Positions 1 through 11,132 of a stretch of 64,000 bases of DNA are shown here, one piece after another. Within the stretch, counting starts at the first letter, position 1. Each line of letters starts with the position of its first letter. Where the stretch lies: positions 5,332,001 through 5,396,000 of the forward strand of contig JAQOTA010000053.1 in NCBI GenBank assembly GCA_029532415.1, read 5' to 3'. Made by a program: the position numbers and the translations under genes. This stretch comes from Marasmius tenuissimus. Taxonomy: Eukaryota; Basidiomycota; Agaricomycetes; Agaricales; Marasmiaceae. The notes under the pieces are model-generated. The model was not told the DNA's origin, searched no databases, and was given only the letters and a program-made list of their open reading frames with translations.

Positions 1-480
1 ACTTTCCTCCTGGGCCTTCTCCCTCCTCGCGACCCTCTCAAGGTCCTCATACCACCTAAGCGCAAACTGCAACTCCTCGCCCGTGGCCAATAAATAGCTC
101 AATAATCTCTCCTCTCCCACCTCTCCCACCTCCTCCTCAGGTACGGGGTTTCCTTCCGCTTCACGCCCAGCGTTGAGTTCCCTCCGGGTCTTCTCATAAC
201 CAGTGCTAGCCCGAGAAATATGTTCAGCGATCAGTGCTCGACTCGCTATGCACTTCACCCAGGATTCCCAGATTATTATGTTACTATGGCCTTCCGTGTG
301 GCTGAAGAGAAAATCCTGGGGGGCCATATGCACCAACGCCTGGTTCAGGACCGACACATAACCCTTTGCGGCATCACATTCCTGGAACAACCACTGTATA
401 TCCTCCTCCAGTGAGGTGATCTCCTGACTGACACCCTGTTCTCGCCCGCGTAACGAGTGATGGCGATTTTTGAGTTTCGG
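1..480 (-). CDS. coiled-coil hypothetical protein fragment (runs off left edge)
   Basis: The reverse strand is open without a stop from about 600 down to base 1, and 480-1 reads like real protein. It is rich in Glu, Arg, Leu and Lys, with helical stretches such as SLEEDIQWLFQE and LRWYEDLERVARREKAQ. The only Met is in the middle (near 325), so the start is unknown, and the C-terminus lies beyond the window. Upstream of about 490 the frame runs into a short repeat (CCAACAGTCGGCTCG), so the gene is probably truncated there or has an intron. I do not recognise the family. A transposon-derived coiled-coil protein is possible but unproven. Confidence 0.4.
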
Positions 481-489
481 GGAAAGATC

Positions 490-620
490 TCGACCCCAAA
501 CTAGTGTTGCCAACAGTCGGCTCGGGAACCACAGCTCCGGTTCCGATACGGTTCCTTGAGCCGTTGACAGGGAACAGTTCGGCTGTACTGTACCATTTCG
601 AGAGGGATCATTCGATTGGT
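490..620. repeat. short dispersed repeat, GTTGCCAACRGTYCGGCTC family
   Basis: The segment starts with CTAGTGTTGCCAACAGTCGG and ends with CTGTACTGTACCATTTCGAG. Related ends occur, inverted, near 14860-14875 (GAACCATTGGCAACGCTACC) and near 14340 (AAAATGGTACAGTATAAGCC). It is rich in GGTTCCG/CGGAACC-like words. It looks like a small non-coding TIR element or its remnant. I found no target duplication. Confidence 0.4.
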
Positions 621-626
621 ATTATT

Positions 627-1718
627 CTAGACTCGCGTTAGGCTCGTGACCAGCCGATCTTTCAAACGAGGCGGAGTTTGAAAGATCGGCTGGTATGCTC
701 TGTTCACATTTTGCCGTGTCACACATTTGTGACAAAGGACTTAGAGAAATTCCAGTCTCGTGACCACCGTCGATTGCCTTCCTCGCGCCCTCTGCCGCCT
801 CCTTCTCCTACTTTCTTCCTCTCGCGCAACTTTCGAACTGCAAAGCCTTGCAATGAACATCGCTTCTCATAAAATCGTTCCTTTGTGCCAAACGTTCGAC
901 AACAGTCCTCTTTTAGCTGCCTGGACTCCAGTACTTTGCAAGCGAAGTCTTCTGTAGCCATGCCACTCCTCTATCCACCCAGCTTGTCTCATTAACAGCT
1001 CAGTCTCAACTCTCAACGCTCGTTTTGAACACTCTCTGAATCAATCAGTTGCATCTTGGTTGTCAGCCTACGATGCTGGAGGATGTATGGGCTGCAAGAC
1101 TGGGTTTTTTTGGTGCGTATCCATCAGAACTATCTCTCATCTTTGGGCTCTGACTGTTACATCTCCCACACTCTAGTGTATTTCCAGCTCAAATTTGACC
1201 AGATAGATCCAACTTGCTGCACTTTTTGACAGCACAGTAGCTATGAACCCTCAAATTCCTTTGCGAGGATATGTATCCAGCCTTTCAGGTATTCATGCAC
1301 AACACGCTCCAGAACTGTGTCCTTCCGCGACGCAGTACCGCATAGTGTGCTACTCACTAGGTGTCACACACGACATACTTGCACTCCGCGGCTTCGTTCA
1401 TCACAGTTTCCTCAATCAAGTCGTCAGTTCACCATTTTCTTCCTTTTTTGTGCCACTAGAAGCATATAATAAATGGTATAGACCAGAAATATACAGTTTT
1501 TATGCAATATTGGGTGTGAGGAACGATGAGCAAAAATTTTTGTGTTCGCGGAAGGCGTCGATTAGCAAAATCTGGCTAAGTCCAAAGTCACAAATGGCTG
1601 ACCCGCCAAAAATGAAACGAAGCGTACCAGTCGGTTGGTGAATTAACCATTTCACACTCCGCTCTGATCACATCACCGGTCCGGGGTTGATTCACCGACC
1701 GACGGCTTGCGAGTCTAG
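627..1718. mobile_element. hairpin-ended TIR element 1 (non-coding)
   Basis: This element of about 1.09 kb has imperfect terminal inverted repeats of about 100 bp and no convincing gene. Outermost on both sides is CTAGACTCG (627-635, and inverted at 1710-1718). Next comes a terminal hairpin: left arms 649-667/676-694 are 19 bp and perfect; right arms 1630-1648/1685-1703 match at 17 of 19. A fixed 24 nt spacer then leads to a 16 nt palindromic box GTCA(C)..(G)TGAC (718-733; 1587-1602), then 3 nt, then GGACTTAG (737-744; inverted 1576-1583). The same architecture recurs in the next element. CTAG (or TA within it) is the probable target site. The transposase class is not assigned. Confidence 0.7.
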
Positions 1719-1961
1719 ACTCGCGTGGCCAGTTACGGTATGGCATTTGATATGGGATTTGATGGGTTGATGGGCAGGAGCATCATGCCATACCGACTGG
1801 GCTCAACCTCGTACTTTTAGGCGCGTCACGGAAATGTGACAAAGGACTTAGCAAAATTTCGCGTTTTGAGAGGCACTGCGCGCGAGCAAAACTTCGAGAG
1901 TTCCTTCATTCCGCCATCGTCAACATGGAAAATTCGTAGTCAAGATGAATATATTAGTCTT

Positions 1962-2479
1962 TGTTAAACATGATGGATATCATGTGATACACTGTTGACA
2001 TGTTGTTTACGCGTCACACTATTTATAGAGCTACGCCTCTAGAACACTTGCGTCCTCATGCAAGTACTACGTCTCTGTCTACGTACCTTACTACGTACAT
2101 CTAGTTTCATCATACATGACACTATAGACAGTCGCTATCCAATAGCATAAGTAGAGCCTCCAATACATGAGGCAAACACGACTATGCTCACCAAGCATAC
2201 TACCATTCATGGTAGAAGTACTTACACAGTACTAATGTCTTTTACGCCTTTAGGGCCGAATACCTACTTCTAGTAGTAGTTTCAGTTAGTGTAATACTCA
2301 TTACATGTACCAGAAACTTATGTATAAAAGACTGGACGAAAGGCCTTAAGCCTTAGGACAATCCACTCGATTATCACCTCTTCTCAAGCATCTCAAGACT
2401 ACAAGAACACTCTGTGTATTACCCATGTGAGGTTTACTTCGTTATACCCACTGTGCACTTTAACTATGCTGGCTCATCA
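1962..2479 (+). repeat. 5' LTR of Copia element
   Basis: 518 bp long, TG...CA ended, essentially identical to 10615-11132. It contains a TATA-like box TATAAAAG at 2323-2330, which would start the genomic RNA. Several ACGTAC/TACGT words cluster at about 2065-2100. Confidence 0.95.
2323..2330 (+). promoter_or_regulatory. TATA box in 5' LTR (same in 3' LTR at 10976-10983)
   Basis: TATAAAAG lies about 150 bp before the LTR end, which is the usual place for the U3 promoter of an LTR retrotransposon. It is the only strong TATA-like word in the LTR. The transcript start itself cannot be seen. Confidence 0.6.
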
Positions 2480-2494
2480 GGTTATGGGCCCCGC
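2480..2494 (+). other. primer binding site, half-tRNA type (initiator tRNA-Met)
   Basis: Directly after the LTR comes GGTTATGGGCCCCGC. Its complement, GCGGGGCCCATAACC, looks like the anticodon arm of eukaryotic initiator tRNA-Met (CAU anticodon inside CCCATAAC), not a tRNA 3' end. Drosophila copia and yeast Ty5 are known to prime from a cleaved 5' half of this tRNA. The match and position support the same mechanism here. The host tRNA sequence is not in the window. Confidence 0.7.
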
Positions 2495-3499
2495 AAGCGG
2501 TGGTCAGGTCGATGTTATGATCGGAGTAGCCTAGCTCCCGTGTGTCGCCACCATCCTAGCGGATGACCTGTAACCTACATGGGTTATGGAAGTCTCTAGC
2601 GATGTCGGGCTTGTCATCGTCTGGTGTCAAGGTCAAGGGCTGTTAGTTCCCTTTACACCTATCCACGATGTCCCTGTACTGTTGCATGTTGCACGAACGC
2701 ATGTACATACTGTCTTGGCTTCATCTTCTTCGGCATAGACCTATCCGCGTAAGCGGCTCTGTCTCCCTGCTGATAACCTGGATTGGGCTTTGATCTTATA
2801 TTATCACTGCCTAATGCCGATGAAAACCAATGGTTGGCGATGATCCTCACCATGAGGCATTGTTTAGGGGTCTATGGGGTTGTGCTTATAAACCAACTCG
2901 CCATGATTCCTGACGGTCGAAAGACCGGGCATGATATACATGCTGGGAGATTTGATCTCCTTACAACTAGGTTTTGATACTATACAATTTTACGGTATCA
3001 CATGGCCATTTTAGTATGTACAGGGACTCCCCTCCCAATGACCCCTCTCTTCCACGTTATTGTTAAACTCTAGCTCACCTATGATTGCTTTCTGGTCACT
3101 GACATGCCTAAGGCAGAGGGTGCATGAACTCAATTCATATGGATGACTAGGTTCAATAATAACTTTCTATGGGTCATTCGGACAGTATGAGCTGATCACT
3201 CATACTTTTGCTAGTCTGGGGTTGAGACCAGATAGCACGATGGGACACCAGACACCGATACACACTGGGAACGTTGTAAGACCCTAGCAATCGGGCAGGG
3301 CTTCGTAACCAGATTAACTCCCCTGCACTACCTGCACGCGGTACACCCCATGATCTGCTTGACGCATACAGCCTGTTAAAAGTCCTAGACCTTTGGAGCA
3401 TTTCTCGGTGTGCATCGAACCCTATTTATTTATGGGTGCTTCTTAGAAGCCTTCGTCGATTGACACTCTCTTGGCTCCGCCCTTCTATATTTGAAGAGT
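2495..3499 (+). other. Copia 5' leader, non-coding
   Basis: About 1 kb lies between primer site and Gag. Only short ORFs without recognisable content are present. An in-frame TGA at 3461-3463 precedes the Gag frame. The leader probably carries packaging and dimerisation signals, but none can be identified by eye. Confidence 0.5.
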
Positions 3500-6172
3500 A
3501 TGCTCACGGGACTTTTGGCAGACCTCAATATGTCTCAATCAGGATCAAGGTCTGCTTCTCATTCCCCAAGTGGAAATCCTCCAACGACGTTTGTTTGCAA
3601 TACGCCGGGATACACTTTAGGAACAGAAGTAGAAAATTCTGTAGAAGTTTTTAACTACAATACGGAACCGTTGTACTCTCAGGTTGCGAACAGCAATTTT
3701 CCTGCTGGGTCAGGAGGAATTAGTATCATTCCAGTTTTGCTAGATGATGGTTCGAATTTTGAAGATTGGTACCGATTACTTGAGGGTTACCTCTATACCC
3801 AAGGCATACCCCAAGTCTTGGATGAAGTAATGCCTGAAGTATCTTCTCCTGCTACTTCAGGAGAAGCTACCGCTCTAACCGAGTGGACTTCTAGGCGTAA
3901 CAAAGTAATTGGTATTATCAAAATGCAAACTCGTCGTGCTCACGACGCGCATGTTGAAAAAACTTCGGTAATTACGACCATATCTAACCTCAAATCTACG
4001 TTTGGGGTTCAATCTTCTTCAAAGATGATGAATCTATATACGGACTTGCATAACGTCCAACTTCCTGAACACCTTAATCCAGTCCCAGGGATCAGTTACA
4101 TGTTGACTGTTCGGGACCAACTTAAGGATCATGGAGTAAATATTGAGGACGACGTGCTGTGCTTAATGATCACAGCCAAGCTTAATGAAAAGTGCTGGCA
4201 ACTTTTCAAGCAGCAAGTATCCCGTATGAAGAAGGAAGAACTTAAACCTACCGATTTGATTGCTGCAATTACGAATGAATGGAATAGAAGGAATGGGATT
4301 CATTCTGGTCCTGCTGCCTACACCGCCCACAACGCCAAAATTTCTGGTGTTAATAGATTTAACTCTCCTCCCAAATGGTCTGATCAGTCTCGTTCTGGTA
4401 CTTCTACGAATCAAAAGAAGAACAATAATAAAAACAACAACCAGAACCAGAACAATCAGAACCAAGGTGGATCTTCTCCCAAGAAAGGGAAGAAGAAAGG
4501 AGGAAAGGGCAAAGGGAAAGGCAAAGGAAAGAAGAAGGATACTCAAAAAGGGGGGCAACAATCGCACACTGCGGTACTTGAACCTTCTGAGAAACCTTCT
4601 GAATACCAGAATCGAATTAATGCAGTAAATGAGCAAATTAGCTCAGTTTTTGAATGCGAAATGGCTGGGCCAGTTAATGTTCATATGTCCTACCACTACC
4701 CCACTGGTAGCACATCTGCACCAAACCCGTTCCAAAACACGTATGATCTTCAACAAGCACGCCTAGAAGAGAGAATCGCTGCTGATAGAGAAGGTCGTCC
4801 TGAACGACACATCTCTGTACAAGAATGGAACAATAGACGAACTGTTCAACTAGATGAACAGGTTCGACAAGTAGAAGAAGCTATCGCTTCGGCTACTACT
4901 TCCAATTCAAACATAGACAGCGATGGAGACGAGATACCATCTTTGGTGTATATCTCTGATACTCCGACAGAACCTGATAGTGACTCTTCATCTGATCATT
5001 CATCAAATGATAGTCATACATGTTCTGCATACTCTTATGGCGCGCATAGTAATGAAGAAATAATCTTCACAATGCCACGACGAGAGGCGACACCTAATCA
5101 TACTTCGCCTGCGGATGAAGTTGACCAAGGTGAGAATCTCGAAGTAGCACCACCCACACAAGAAGACATACGTGTAATAGTTTCTACACCTCCTGACGAT
5201 TATGGACCATGGGCAGATTCTATGTTTCCTAGGAACCACGCCGATCTTGTTCATTTGTTCAGACCAGAAAACTATTCTCAAGATGGAGATGACATCAAAA
5301 AGCCACCTCTCATCAATAGAAAAGTTGAATGGCGATTCTTACAAGAATACAAAGAACAACATGACAACATGATGCGACGAGTTAACCTTAGGAATAATAG
5401 ACCAAATGTAATAAATGGGATTAAACTCCCACTTCCTGTCGTTGAAACATTCCGAGATTTCGGAGATCAGACGACTAACGACATAGCATTAAAGGAATCC
5501 ATGATCAGAATGTGTTACAAATTAATACGCAACTCACCAGACCATAAATTTTGGATCTGGGTTCTGATCAGGACCAAATATTATGTCGTTATGTATGCTA
5601 TCAGAAGAGATGCAGTGCATAACATGACACCTCGTCAAGCTCTTCATGAATTGCGCATACAACAAAGGATATTACATGTGGAAACAGTAGAAGATATCAA
5701 GTTCACGCTTCATTACGAATACCAAACCTGGAATCTTCAACACCTATCGACGGTCATAGCTGAAATCAATAATAAAAATTGGTTCAGCACCGTTGAAGAT
5801 TTTGTTCAACGAGTGAAAAATCCTCGTTCAACTTTGGTGGATGAAGCCTTCCGAGTCAACAAGAAGAATGTCACACTTCCTATACAAGTGTTGAATCCTA
5901 TCTTCTGGCATTCGTTAGTCAAGCTTGGTCTTGAAGGAAAATGGTTATTCGGAACAACAGACATAAGAGCGAGCCAATTTAGAACATCTCAATGGAGACA
6001 ACCAGGGTTTAATAGGCGCTGGGTTCGCTTTATCCCTCACCTTAGTCTTCCAGATGTTCGTAACTGGCACACGCACTTGTACAAATGGATGAACAACATT
6101 AGAATGTCTGTTCCCATGACTCAGGCTGATATTCCTCGAAGAGAACTCAAGGGTAGTCGCTTCAATGAATGA
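3500..6172 (+). pseudogene. gag: Copia Gag with a long C-terminal extension
   Basis: The first ATG of the open frame is at 3500; the nearby TTG at 3491 is not a fungal start. The N-terminal 250 or so residues look like Copia-type Gag (DGSNFEDWYRLLEGYL, then a helical region). No CCHC zinc knuckle is visible. In its place is an Asn/Gln then Gly/Lys-rich basic tract at about 4400-4550, probably the RNA-binding part. A Ser/Asp/Glu-rich linker follows, then about 290 residues (about 5290-6170) that I cannot assign, rich in Trp, His and Arg. The frame stops at TGA 6170-6172 but the same frame reopens at once and leads to pol. That TGA is likely a decayed Arg codon, not a natural Gag end. Confidence 0.85.
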
Positions 6173-6487
6173 CCAAGAACATACCCTGAAGATTTCATGG
6201 AATTAGCCGAGTCACTTAATCGTTCCAAATCTCCAGTCCTTACAACCCATGAATACATAAATCGCCCCGCAACTACACCACCTAGAGTACGACAATGGCA
6301 GGACCAAATCGTCCACACACCTCCAAGCTCTCCCGAATCTTTTTATGGCATACAATCCTTAGAGGAGGATTACATTGAAGTACCTTCTCGCCCAACAACT
6401 GCTCCACCGGATCAACCGGAAAGACTTAGTCCGGTAGATGAACAACCTGAGGTTGACCCCTGGGTTACATCTCCAAGTGATCCCTGA
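6173..6487 (+). pseudogene. Gag-Pol linker segment between two TGA codons
   Basis: Same frame as Gag and Pol, open between TGA 6170-6172 and TGA 6485-6487. It encodes a Pro/Ser/Glu-rich linker (PPSSPESFYG, RPTTAPPDQPERLSP) with no catalytic motif. Both stops could come from CGA by one C-to-T change. There is no frameshift on either side. Confidence 0.75.
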
Positions 6488-9400
6488 AACTCTCAATTCG
6501 AGAATTACGGACCTGCAGTAATTGGACTAAGGACCAATGGAATGCCCTTACACGTTGCTGATGGCACGAGTATTGGCAATATCACTATGGTTGTTAATGA
6601 TAATCAGCCATATCAAGCCACGAGATTTGTTCAATGGCAAAACTATAAACGCCAATTGGAAGCTTGGATAGAAGTTGAAGACGCCGCTAATCAACGTTAT
6701 CAAGAAGAACTCAGAACAAGACGAGAGCATCTTGTTCGTCAAGGATTCCAAAGTCAGAATCAAGAACCACTTCAATGGCATGAACGGTACTTTGATGATT
6801 GTGACTATGGAGATGGCCTTGAAGGAGTTGATAACAATTGGGCTGAAAGCAACGATCGTGGAGATTGGCAAGTGTTTCAAAGTTCTAATAGTCAAACTTT
6901 CACTAAATCCTCGATGCAGAACTATCATATCCTAAGGAACTCAGTACCAAGGAAATGTAGTATTTCTTCTGTATATGCAACGACGAAATATAAGTCGTTT
7001 TCTGCTGCATTTGTGAGTGATTGTGAAGTGAGAAATACGCAAAATGCCTGGCTACTTGATAGTGGGGCATCAGCGCATATGACTCCGTATAAAACGGATT
7101 TCTCAGACTATCAGACTTTGGAAATGCCAATAGGTCTTACTACATCAGCAGGTGATAAAGCAAATGTGCAAATAGTAGGCTATGGTACTGTCCTCATCCG
7201 ACACACCAATAGCGCAGGAGTGACGCAAGTCACAAAGTTATACCCAGTGATGTATAATCCCGACAGCCCACATCGTTTAATCTCTAGTGGGAAGTTCCGG
7301 AGTATAGGTTACTATACTATACTGGACTCTCCAGAGACTTCGATCCAGAGCAAGAAAGATGGTTCTCTTTTAATGAGCTTTTACCCAAGCCATAAAGATG
7401 ATCCTTTACGATGGATGAACGCGAAGGTTCTTGTGGGAGAAACTTCCTTCACATCTGTTGTATCTTTCAATACTTCTGAATTATGGCACAGACGTATGGG
7501 ACACTGTGATCCCAGAGTCTTAGGAAAATTAATGGATAATGTTAAAGGGCTTCCAACAAAGTCGGTTACTTCGAAGGGAGAAACGAAACCATGCCGAGGC
7601 TGCGCCAAAGGCAAAATGGTTGCCAAATCGTACCCTTTATCCTCTAAACGAGCTAAGGAGCCTCTTGAGCTCGTGCACGGTGATTTGATAGAATATCCAA
7701 CTCGCTCTTATTATCAAAACGAATATGTTTTAACCTTATTTGATGATGCAACATCATACAGATGGGTATATCCAATTCGTAAAAAGAGCGATACAGATCA
7801 GAAATTGCACAATTGGCTAGCTCTTGTAGAACGCCAGACTAATAAAAAGGTCAAAAGTGTGCATTTCGATCAAGGGGGAGAATTCTTTTCAAATGAACAA
7901 TGGGACTGGTATAACTCTCTAGGAATATTTCCACAAAGAGGTTCTCCCAACGTGCATGAACAGAATGGACGAGCAGAAAGATTTAATCGTACACTACGAG
8001 AAAAATCTGAAGCTATGCGCTTTCAGGCTTGTGCGCCTGAAAACTGGTGGGAATTTGCAATTCTCACAGCCGTTCATATCTACAATAGAACTCCTATTCG
8101 TTCGAGGAAATACAGAACACCAGTTGAGTTGTTTGAGAATAAGAAGCCTGATGTTTCATACTTCAGGACGTTCGGATGTGGTGCATATGCATACATACCG
8201 AAACGTAAAAATAAGCTTGCTCCACACTCTGAAGCAATGATCTTCATTGGTTACGAGAGCGTATCAAAAGCTTATCGATTCTTTCGAACAACCAACAATT
8301 CTGTATACATTACTCCACAAGCAGTTTTCGACGAGAACTGGTTTTCTAAATGTCAGAAAGAAGTTTCCGGATCCATAGAGTTTGATAAAACCGACAAACC
8401 TGTCCGATCTATACCCTTTCCAACGTACCCGTATGATGGCCACGAAGATCATCACAATAATGATGATTTCTTCAATCCTCCACCTCCACCAGGATCAGAT
8501 GATGACGATCATCAGCCTGGGGGAGATCCTCCCTTGGATCCTATCCTGGATGATAAAAGCGATGATGTGCACAACGGCAATCATCCAAATACTGATGGAT
8601 TCGGATCACCGAAAGGCTCCAATCACAATCCTAATCAGTATGGTCCAGATCCACGGTCTGCTGGTTCTTCTGGATGGACAAATCCATTTGGATTTCGTCA
8701 AGCTGACTATGATGAGTGGGAGAACTTACGAGCTCCTCCACCAGCAGCTGTCAGAAGAAACCCTCCAAGAAATAGAGTAACTCCCAACCGTCCGTTTAAT
8801 GTTTACGGAAATCGACATCCTGCTGAGATCGAACGCGATATCAAATCTCAAGCACGCTGGCAAAGTCAAATTAATCCGACAAATGAACCTGAAACAATAC
8901 CAAATAGGGTTCCTGATCCAGCCGCTCCTATGGACACGGATGACGATATGAGCAATCTTGCTCAGCAAGGGGGAGAAAATTACTTGGTTTACTTGCTGAA
9001 TAACGGTCATCAACTATATGGTTTACAAGCCAGTAGTTATGATAACGTTTGTGAATGGACATACAAACAAGTCCAGAAGCGTCCTAAAGATGAACGACCA
9101 TCTTGGGAAGCAGCATGCAGACTGGAATTACAATCACTCAAGGATAGAAACGTCTTTGATGTGGTCACACTACCCAAAGGCCAAAAAGCGGTGAAATCCC
9201 GCTGGGTATTTGACATCAAGTCTGATGGCCATAAGAAGGCAAGGCTTGTTGTGAAAGGATTTTCGCAGAAACAAGGGATAGACTATAACGAGTTGTTCTC
9301 TCCTGTAGTACGATTCGAAACCGTACGACTTCTATTGGCACTAGCAGCGCTTGAAGATTGGGAGATCTCTGCGCTAGACGTTAAAACAGCTTTTCTTTAT

Positions 9401-9748
9401 GGTGCCTTAGATGAGGAGATTTACATGGAACAACCTGAAGGCTTTGTTACGGACTCCAGCAAGGTTTGGAGGTTACGCAAAGCATTGTACGGATTAAAAC
9501 AGGCTTCTTGTGCCTGGTGGCGTCAATGTACTGAATCTATGAAACGTCTGGGATTCAAACGATGCTTATCCGATGCTGGCGTATATGTCTTCAACAAGAA
9601 TGGCAATATGGTCATTGCCGTTGTCTATGTCAACGATGCTTTATTCATGGGTCCTGATCGCAACCTTGTCAACAGACTAAAAAGCGAATTCATGAAAATC
9701 TGGGAATGCCGAGATCTAGGCGAGCCAACAGAATTTCTACGAATGTGA
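6488..9748 (+). pseudogene. pol: Copia Pol: protease, integrase, reverse transcriptase
   Basis: In order the frame shows: aspartic protease with WLLDSGASAHMT (about 7050); GAG-pre-integrase with an HHCC finger (LWHRRMGHCD ... CRGCAKGK); integrase catalytic residues in HGDL, FDQGGEF and NGRAERFNRT; an acidic Pro-rich spacer (8430-8950); and reverse transcriptase with WVFDIKSDG, VVKGFSQ and LDVKTAFLYG. The RT box reads YVND (9626-9637) instead of the required YVDD, so the polymerase should be dead. The change is GAC to AAC within an original CpG. An in-frame TGA at 9746-9748 follows FLRM, the point where Copia RT normally continues into FLGMxIxRD. The first ATG after the upstream stop is 6542. 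Confidence 0.9.
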
Positions 9749-10651
9749 ATTACTCGAGATCAGAAGAATCGCAAACTGATCCTTGATCAGCGAGACTATC
9801 TTGAAAAGATAGTTTGTAAATTCGGAGTTCTGAACGCCAAAACGGCATATACACCTTTGCCAGAAGGCTATAACCCAACCCAAAACCAGGGGGAGGTTAA
9901 TCCCGAGATTAGGCATAGATTCCAATCGGTTATCGGATCATTACTTTACTTGGCTCTCGGAACGAGACCAGACATATCCTTTGCTGTAATCAAGATGTCA
10001 CAGTATGGAGCTAATCCTAATCAGGAACACCTCCAGAAGGCACTTTACATCGTGAAATACCTTGTTCACACTGCAAAGTATGAACTCATTTATGATGGTA
10101 GATCCAATCAAGGATTACTTGCCTTTGCTGACTCTGATTGGGCAACTGATAAAGATGATCGTCGATCACAGACTGGATATATCGTAAAGCTTGCCAATGC
10201 ACCAGTTTGCTGGGTCTCTCAGAAACAGAAAACGGTTGCATTATCATCCACAGAAGCAGAGTATATGGCTCTATCTGACTGTACACGTCAGGCTTGCTGG
10301 ATGAAGTCGTTATTGAACGAATTGAACTTCCCTATTCGATCAGCCCCATGTGTTAGCAACAACCAAGGTGCTATCTTTCTCAGCAGCAATGAAGCTACTG
10401 ATAAAAGAACAAAACACATCGACAATCGATACCACTTCATCAGGGAAGCAGTAGAACACAGAAAGACTCAAATCTATTTCGTTGAAACTGCTAAACAACC
10501 TGCTGATCTTCTTACGAAGAATCTTGGCAGAACAAAGTTCGAATTGTTCAGGCAATCTTTAGGATTAACATTTCACTACTTCCATGATCGCATGATGAAC
10601 TTAGTGAGGGGGAGTGTTAAACATGATGGATATCATGTGATACACTGTTGA
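9749..10651 (+). pseudogene. Copia Pol C-terminus: RT thumb/connection and RNase H
   Basis: Same frame as the upstream part, directly after TGA 9746-9748. It shows the RT connection (LYLALGTRPDISFAV) and RNase H boxes LLAFADSDWA, SSTEAEYMAL and RTKHIDNRYHFIRE. The third RNase H acidic position, usually xDNQ, reads SNNQ (10355-10366): Asp to Asn, again G-to-A at a CpG. The reading frame ends at 10651, so its last 12 codons lie inside the 3' LTR. Confidence 0.9.
10606..10614 (+). other. polypurine tract of Copia element
   Basis: GAGGGGGAG immediately precedes the 3' LTR, as expected for the plus-strand primer. It is also translated as part of the RNase H tail. Confidence 0.85.
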
Positions 10652-11132
10652 CGTGTTGTTTACGCGTCACACTATTTATAGAGCTACGCCTCTAGAACAC
10701 TTGCGTCCTCATGCAAGTACTACGTCTCTGTCTACGTACCTTACTACGTACATCTAGTTTCATCATACATGACACTATAGACAGTCGCTATCCAATAGCA
10801 TAAGTAGAGCCTCCAATACATGAGGCAAACACGACTATGCTCACCAAGCATACTACCATTCATGGTAGAAGTACTTACACAGTACTAATGTCTTTTACGC
10901 CTTTAGGGCCGAATACCTACTTCTAGTAGTAGTTTCAGTTAGTGTAATACTCATTACATGTACCAGAAACTTATGTATAAAAGACTGGACGAAAGGCCTT
11001 AAGCCTTAGGACAATCCACTCGATTATCACCTCTTCTCAAGCATCTCAAGACTACAAGAACACTCTGTGTATTACCCATGTGAGGTTTACTTCGTTATAC
11101 CCACTGTGCACTTTAACTATGCTGGCTCATCA
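10615..11132 (+). repeat. 3' LTR of Copia element
   Basis: 518 bp, the same as 1962-2479 except for G at 10653 (A at 2000), a CpG versus CpA difference. Right flank GTTTT is the candidate target duplication. Confidence 0.95.

Larger units (their letters stand above)
1962..11132 (+). mobile_element. Ty1/copia LTR retrotransposon (9.17 kb)
   Basis: Two 518 bp LTRs begin TGTTAAACATG and end GGCTCATCA. They flank a primer site, a leader of about 1 kb, and one continuous reading frame in the Copia order Gag, protease, integrase, reverse transcriptase, RNase H. By eye the LTRs differ at one base (2000 A, 10653 G). Flanking pentamers GTCTT (1957-1961) and GTTTT (11133-11137) are a probable target duplication with one change. 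The frame is interrupted by three TGA codons, and two catalytic Asp are replaced by Asn. The copy therefore looks young but unable to move by itself. Confidence 0.95.

Noticed and set aside
3491..3499. Gag start at TTG 3491
   Set aside because: TTG is not used as a normal start in fungal nuclear genes; the first ATG, nine bases downstream, keeps the same frame.
4163..4636. 157-codon ORF opposite Gag
   Set aside because: It is the complement of the Lys/Asn-rich Gag tract; Leu/Ile/Val-rich antisense ORFs arise there by composition.
6170..9748. TGA decoded as an amino acid in this genome
   Set aside because: The clean 220-aa gene at 48514-49318 ends naturally with TGA, and repeat copies show CGA at the same codons, so the internal TGA are better explained as mutations.
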